From contig CM059624.1 in the NCBI GenBank assembly GCA_030435675.1, forward strand, positions 12,052,769 to 12,116,768: DNA of 64,000 bases, in the 5' to 3' direction. This DNA comes from Steinernema hermaphroditum (taxonomy: Eukaryota; Nematoda; Chromadorea; Rhabditida; Steinernematidae). The position numbers and the translations under genes were made by a program. Shown in pieces: positions 59,284 to 64,000 of the stretch. The first letter of the stretch is position 1, and every line of letters begins with the position of its first letter. Below the pieces are notes generated by a model. That model was not told the DNA's origin. It saw only the letters and a list, made by a program, of their open reading frames with translations, and made no database searches.

Positions 59284-60165
59284 GATCTCCTAATGCATTC
59301 TTCTCCACTTCTCCGTCATCTCATCACTCCCCAAAACCGCCATCCACAGTGTGTAACATACAGTATTCCACGCGGGTTCCCCCTACTGATATCACTCTCT
59401 CCCTCTCTTACGCCTAGTCCCAAGAACACTCATTTTATACGCAATTCTACACTTTCTATTCTGATGAACAACGCTTTAAGACTCTCATGTTGACCTTTTA
59501 CCTTTTACCCTTCGTCTTTTTCTCTCTGACACTTATTGCAAAGCCAGATACACGGGTGCTGCTGTATCTGCACACATCTACTCCATCGGATTCGTGTGTA
59601 TGAACCGGAATATTTATTTTGAAAGACCAAAAATAAAATCTTTGACATTTTAGAAACGATGCAGGTGCAGTCTACAGGTCAGGAATGTGCAGAAAGGGCC
59701 AAAAACGATTTAAGATCATGCTATGCAGCATGAAAAGGATCTGTCGCAAAGGACATATACCCGCAACGCATATAACCGCTGAAGGAAACGAAACAAAGCT
59801 TTTACTATAACCAGCATCATAGTCAACTAGGATGACTAGCATCGAAGCTGAGGATCAGGCTGGTAGGGGGGATCGAACCCTTGGCCTTTGGAGCGGTAAC
59901 CTGTAGCGTTTCCAATGCACCACAGATTCATCAACTTACATGGTGCCAGGAAGGGTTGTATTCATCTCGGATGGTGTGGAAAGATGATCTTTTCAATCGT
60001 TTATCCGCATATGAAGGAGTTTCATTTTTTCTTACTTTTCAAAGGTCACGTGCGCAAGCCTCCACACATACGAAGAGAAGTGTGAAAATGCGATGCGAAC
60101 CCAGAGCGACACCAATCTAATCTCGCATCGCCGCATTCGCACCGCTAAGCGGCGGCTCTTCTCCA
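59284..60165. other. 3' UTR of KDM5 and intergenic DNA
   Basis: The first ~370 nt are the probable KDM5 3' UTR. The rest is spacer with a tRNA-like sequence near 59855-59935 and the upstream region of glutamine synthetase. Confidence 0.4.
59855..59935 (-). repeat. tRNA-like sequence, possibly a tRNA-derived SINE or dead tRNA
   Basis: On the minus strand GGGTTCGATCCCCCCTACC is a good T-arm/B-box, and TGGTGCATTGGAAACGC, about 35 nt upstream, resembles an A-box and D-arm. The acceptor and anticodon stems do not pair well in my reading, so an active tRNA is unlikely. Confidence 0.35.
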
Positions 60166-60170
60166 TATAA
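60166..60170 (+). promoter_or_regulatory. TATA box of glutamine synthetase
   Basis: CCATATAAGG places a TATA element 55 nt before the start codon, allowing a short leader beginning near 60195. The same string also fits a CArG-box-like pattern. Confidence 0.55.
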
Positions 60171-60221
60171 GGCGGCTTCCTCCTCCCAGAAATCAGTATT
60201 CACTCAGTGACTTCACCAACC

Positions 60222-61460
60222 ATGGGCCGTTCTCCTCGTGACCTGTTCAAGACGGACGCCACCGTCGCTGACCGCTACCGTATGCTGAACGAAGCCGTCT
60301 CCGACTGCGTCTGCACCTACGTTTGGGTCGACGGAACCGGCCAGGATTTGCGATGCAAGCAGCGGACGATGACGAAAGTGCCGAAGAGCGTGGAAGGTAG
60401 GAATATAAAGCTTTTGGCGGTGATTATATGAGACTCTTCAGATCTGCCAGTGTGGAACTTCGACGGCTCCTCCACGGGACAGGCCAGCGGAGTCACCAAC
60501 TCCGACGTGCTTCTGAAGCCCGTAGCGATGTACCGCGACCCCTTCCGGATGGGCAACTGCCTGTTGGTGATGTGCGAGACGCTCGACAAGGACGGCTTCC
60601 CCCACGCCACCAACCACCGCCACAAGTGCGCCGAAGTGATGGAGAAGGTGGAGGCCGAGAAGCCGTGGTTCGGCATGGAGCAGGAGTACACGATGCTCGA
60701 CGCCGACGGCCACATCTTCGGATGGCCCAAGCAGGGTTTCCCCGGACCCCAGGGGCCATACTACTGCGGCGTCGGTCCCGAAAAGGTGTTCGCGCGGGAC
60801 GTCGTCGAGGCGCACTACTCGGCCTGCCTCTACGCGGGAATCCAGATCTCGGGCACGAACGCCGAGGCAATGCCCGGTCAGTGGGAATACCAGGTGGGGC
60901 CCTGCGAGGGCATCCAGATGGCCGACCAGCTCTGGATGTCGCGCTTCATCCTCCACCGTGTCGCCGAGGACTTCGGCATCTCCGTCACACTGGATCCGAA
61001 GCCCATCGCGGGTGATTGGAACGGCGCCGGCTGCCACACTAACTTCAGCACCGAGGCTATGCGCCAGGAGGGTGGCTACGCCGTCATAGAGGCGGCGATC
61101 GCGCGCCTCCAGCGCAACCACCGCGCCCACATCGCCTACTACGACCCCAAGTGCGGCAAGGACAACGAGCGCCGTCTGACCGGGAAGCACGAAACCGCCT
61201 CCATCGATCAGTTCTCCTTCGGCGTCGCCTCCCGCGCCGTCTCCATCCGCATCCCCGCACAGACCCACCTGGACAAGAAGGGCTACTTCGAGGACCGGCG
61301 GCCCTCCTCCAACTGCGACCCTTACTCCGTCACCGGCGCCATCGTCCGCACATGTCTTCTCGACGAACGCCGACTCTCGCGCTGCTACGGCGACGACATC
61401 GCCGATCTCCTTGAGGAGACGAACCTCCGCAACTCCTGCAGCAGTAACAGCTCTCAGTAG
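60222..61460 (+). CDS. gln: Glutamine synthetase (type II)
   Basis: Two exons, 60222-60396 and 60442-61460, with a 45-nt intron. The product is 397 aa, slightly longer than the usual ~370 because of a Ser/Asn-rich tail (NSCSSNSSQ). The cytosolic enzyme makes glutamine from glutamate, ammonia and ATP. Family marks: [85 protein letters not shown] and [14 protein letters not shown]. These contain the metal-binding Glu and His residues and the ATP-loop Arg residues. Codon use is strongly GC-biased compared with neighbours, typical of a highly expressed gene. It has its own TATA box. Confidence 0.97.
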
Positions 61461-63936
61461 TGTGCCTAGGTAGAGCTAGCTTCTTGATAATGAATGCTGG
61501 GCATTCCATCGTTTAATGTTAAATTGATTGATCGATAAAAACAAAGATATGAATTCATATGACACCTCTAAAAACAGTCACAGTCACTGACTTGATCATC
61601 AAAGCGATATGTAACTTTATACTCAACATTGGCTGTATGAAACGAGGTTGGATTAGATGGCAGACTACTAAGAGAGCAAACATAACTGTTCACCCAAAGA
61701 AATCGTCTGTAGTTAGGCGATTAAAGGTGCAAAAGAGCATCTTTAATCTCACGTTGATTCACATCGTCTTTACTGAAGTATCTATACGTATGTTTCCACG
61801 AATCACCCTTCGACCTCCTAATCCAAAACGCAGGGTTGTTGTTAGGAGTATTCTTGTGCACACGTCGAATAGAGGACACTGCTCTGGCTAATGTGGAAAG
61901 CAACAACAAAATATCCGATTTCCGCCAAGATTCTGCAGGAAATAACAAAAGTACTTTATGTCATCTCATTTATCTCAGTCTCTTTCGAACTTACCTTTCA
62001 CAACATAATCCCCAAGCGAGTAGCACTCTTCGTACACAAGCTCATTTTTTGGTCATTGAACCTTTCCTTTCAAATTTTTTTTCATAATGTAACCTCTTAT
62101 CTTCTCGATGGAGCACTTCCTTGAAGACACATTTCAAAAGCTATCCATGAATCACATTCCTTTCAACACCAATCGGGTGCAAAGTGATGTCAGCGTTTCG
62201 CAAGAGGAAACACCCTATGGAAAGTGTGATAAAAGAGCGCCAGAGATGACCTTCAGTTTTCCTGTCATCTTCCTTTCGCAACCCTTTCTTGTTTGTGCGA
62301 CTAGAATAGACTCGATGTGTTTCATACGGACTTCTACCTATTTCTAGAAGTCATTGTGAGTCTCTATAAGAAGAAGGAAGTTTAGAACACCGTCGCAGAA
62401 ACCAACAACCATATGTCAGGCCAATTCTGAACTTATTCATAACTATGGCCTTTAATTCCTCTTATTTATAGCCCAGCTGTTATTCGGGTTCGCTTAATAA
62501 CCACGCATATTTCCACATTTATGGCAATCCACTTAATATTTTACAACCAAATGCTTTTAAGCATCAAGCATCGGTGAGAACTATTTACATCGAAAACGTG
62601 GTTTAAGACCTTACTGAGTCGGCATAATCAACATGTTTTCGCTTCATTCCAAACTCGATGGGGTTTCTTTCTTTGTTCAAATCTATGAGACAAGGAGAGT
62701 GTCCTTTGTTTTGTCCAAATGTTGACTTCTACTTCAGAATAGGGTTGAAATTCGGTCAACTCGAGCCGAGTGCCATCCCTATGTTATAGCTACGGCTATG
62801 GAGTGAGAAGGTTCATTAGAAGGCGACCTTATACACATAATGGTGATTTGTACCACATTGACTATCAAAAGCAAGCCTAAATGGGCCAGAAAAGGCAGGT
62901 CTAACAAAAACTTGGACCCTAGACTGCTTGAAAAAGCCGTAGTTCTGGCGATGTTGTCGTCGTAGCAGGCGGAACACAAGGTTGGCACTCGGCTGGACTT
63001 CACCAAATATTACTCAAAAGAAGTCGGTTCTACTTATCTACACAGACTTTGCAATCTCGGATCCTCTTGTTTGTGCTGTGTGGCGTGTGGCGTGATTTCG
63101 TTATTCGTTTGCTTCAACAAACATACGTGTTCTTCTCTCAATCTTTCTAAGCCACGCCGACAAGTATAGAGGATACAGTTCGAGCCATTCATTGAAATCT
63201 GGCAAACCTGTTAGGAAATGTAGAACTACTGAAATCCCCATAGGAAGGTTCAAATACAAAGTGCATGGCCCTAAAGAGAATTGGCATTTTGCGACGATTC
63301 GTGCGCAAAGGAATGTAAGTACATGCCACTTTTCATGACTACGCTCTTCACGCCAAGCCTGTCCATCCACTATTTAATCCTTAGTAGTTTTCTATAGATC
63401 TGTGAATGTTCGGCTCCTTTCTCGTCACTTTCAAGAAATTCACTTCACGCCACTTTAAACATGGTTTCGACACGATTTCTCAACATTTTATCTTCGTTTC
63501 ATCGGCATAACAACCACAATGAGTATCCTGTTCCCCGCTCACAGTGGTCCCTTCGTGGTCGCCGTTCCTACTTCTCAACTTTTGGTCACTCAAAAACCCA
63601 TCTCCCCGTCGCCTTTGCCTCCTCCCGCCGCCACTCACTACTTGTTTACGGCCGCAACGCCGCCGCATCGCGAGGTCCGACTCGCCTGCTGCGGCGCATC
63701 GATTCCCTTCGAAGGCCTCCGTCGGTGCGCACCGCTCGCCTGGTGGCGGCGGCCGTCGACGACGACGACGCCCTAGTCAGCTGATTTCGCAACGACGCCG
63801 CGCACTCGCTCGCCTCTGCAACGCTGCTGTATTCCGGCGATCCATCCTGCTTATCATCTGCAAACATAACGCTGTCGACCGCCATTCGCTCGCGAGATAC
63901 CCACAGCCATCCGCTTACGTGTTCGCTCGTTTCAGA
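61461..63936. other. Intergenic
   Basis: About 2.5 kb. AT-rich up to ~63450 with no supportable gene. From 63500 the DNA becomes GC-rich, with a 107-codon frame (63461-63784) that is more likely promoter or leader DNA of the next gene. Confidence 0.4.
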
Positions 63937-64000
63937 ATGGAGAACATCAACGTCAAGTTCGACTACCGTGGCAAGATTCGCCGCGTCGTCGTCAGTGATT
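63937..64000 (+). CDS. 5' end of a protein, possibly with a PB1 domain
   Basis: The first 21 codons only, cut by the window edge. The start ATG follows a TTTCAG acceptor at 63930-63935 by 1 nt, so the mRNA is probably trans-spliced or has an intron in the leader. The visible sequence MENINVKFDYRGKIRRVV resembles the first strands and basic cluster of PB1 domains (NVKF.Y.G..RR), as in MEKK2/3, NBR1 or p62. The domain call rests on this short stretch. Confidence 0.5.
   Translation, partial: MENINVKFDYRGKIRRVVVSD

Noticed and set aside
63461..63784. 107-codon Arg/Ser-rich frame as a gene
   Set aside because: Composition follows local GC-rich promoter DNA, no domain, and it lies in the likely leader region of the next gene.

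Overview
This window looks like nuclear DNA from a nematode, probably a rhabditid-type species. Three things support that. Nearly every intron that can be placed by reading-frame continuity is 40-50 nt long, with GT...TTTCAG or TTTTAG borders. Several start codons sit directly behind a free-standing TTTCAG-type acceptor, as expected for spliced-leader trans-splicing. The gene content is entirely eukaryotic. The genus cannot be fixed from sequence alone. No CRISPR array, bacterial operon or viral genome is visible.

There are two gene-rich flanks and a desert between them. Left flank (1-22.2 kb): the 5' part of a PUM3/Puf-A gene (-), a tail-anchored coiled-coil protein (+), eIF4E (-), a classical protein tyrosine phosphatase (-), a CD36/SCARB scavenger receptor (-), the TFIIH subunit GTF2H5 (+) with a decayed copy just downstream, an SLC5 sodium-coupled transporter (-), a conserved protein of unknown function (-) diverging from a RING-like zinc-finger gene (+), and a PP1-type phosphatase (-) with a 2.2 kb first intron. 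Desert (22.2-44.8 kb): AT-rich, with no confident protein gene. It holds inverted-repeat elements, a 0.9 kb direct duplication, a retrotransposon tail and a few short candidate genes. Right flank (45-64 kb): a candidate BH3-only apoptosis protein (+), a truncated Argonaute PAZ fragment (-), a RAD21-type cohesin kleisin (-) carrying an internal exon-intron-exon duplication, a KDM5 H3K4 demethylase (+, 11 exons), glutamine synthetase (+), and the first 21 codons of a protein that may carry a PB1 domain (+).

The genes do not form one pathway. They are mostly housekeeping and chromatin genes in mixed orientation. The most interesting points are the candidate BH3-only gene, the Argonaute remnant between it and the kleisin, the duplication inside the kleisin, the GTF2H5 pseudogene, and a set of strong hairpin or foldback elements that could produce double-stranded RNA. 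All exon boundaries were placed by eye from frame continuity, splice borders and protein-family memory. No alignment was run.
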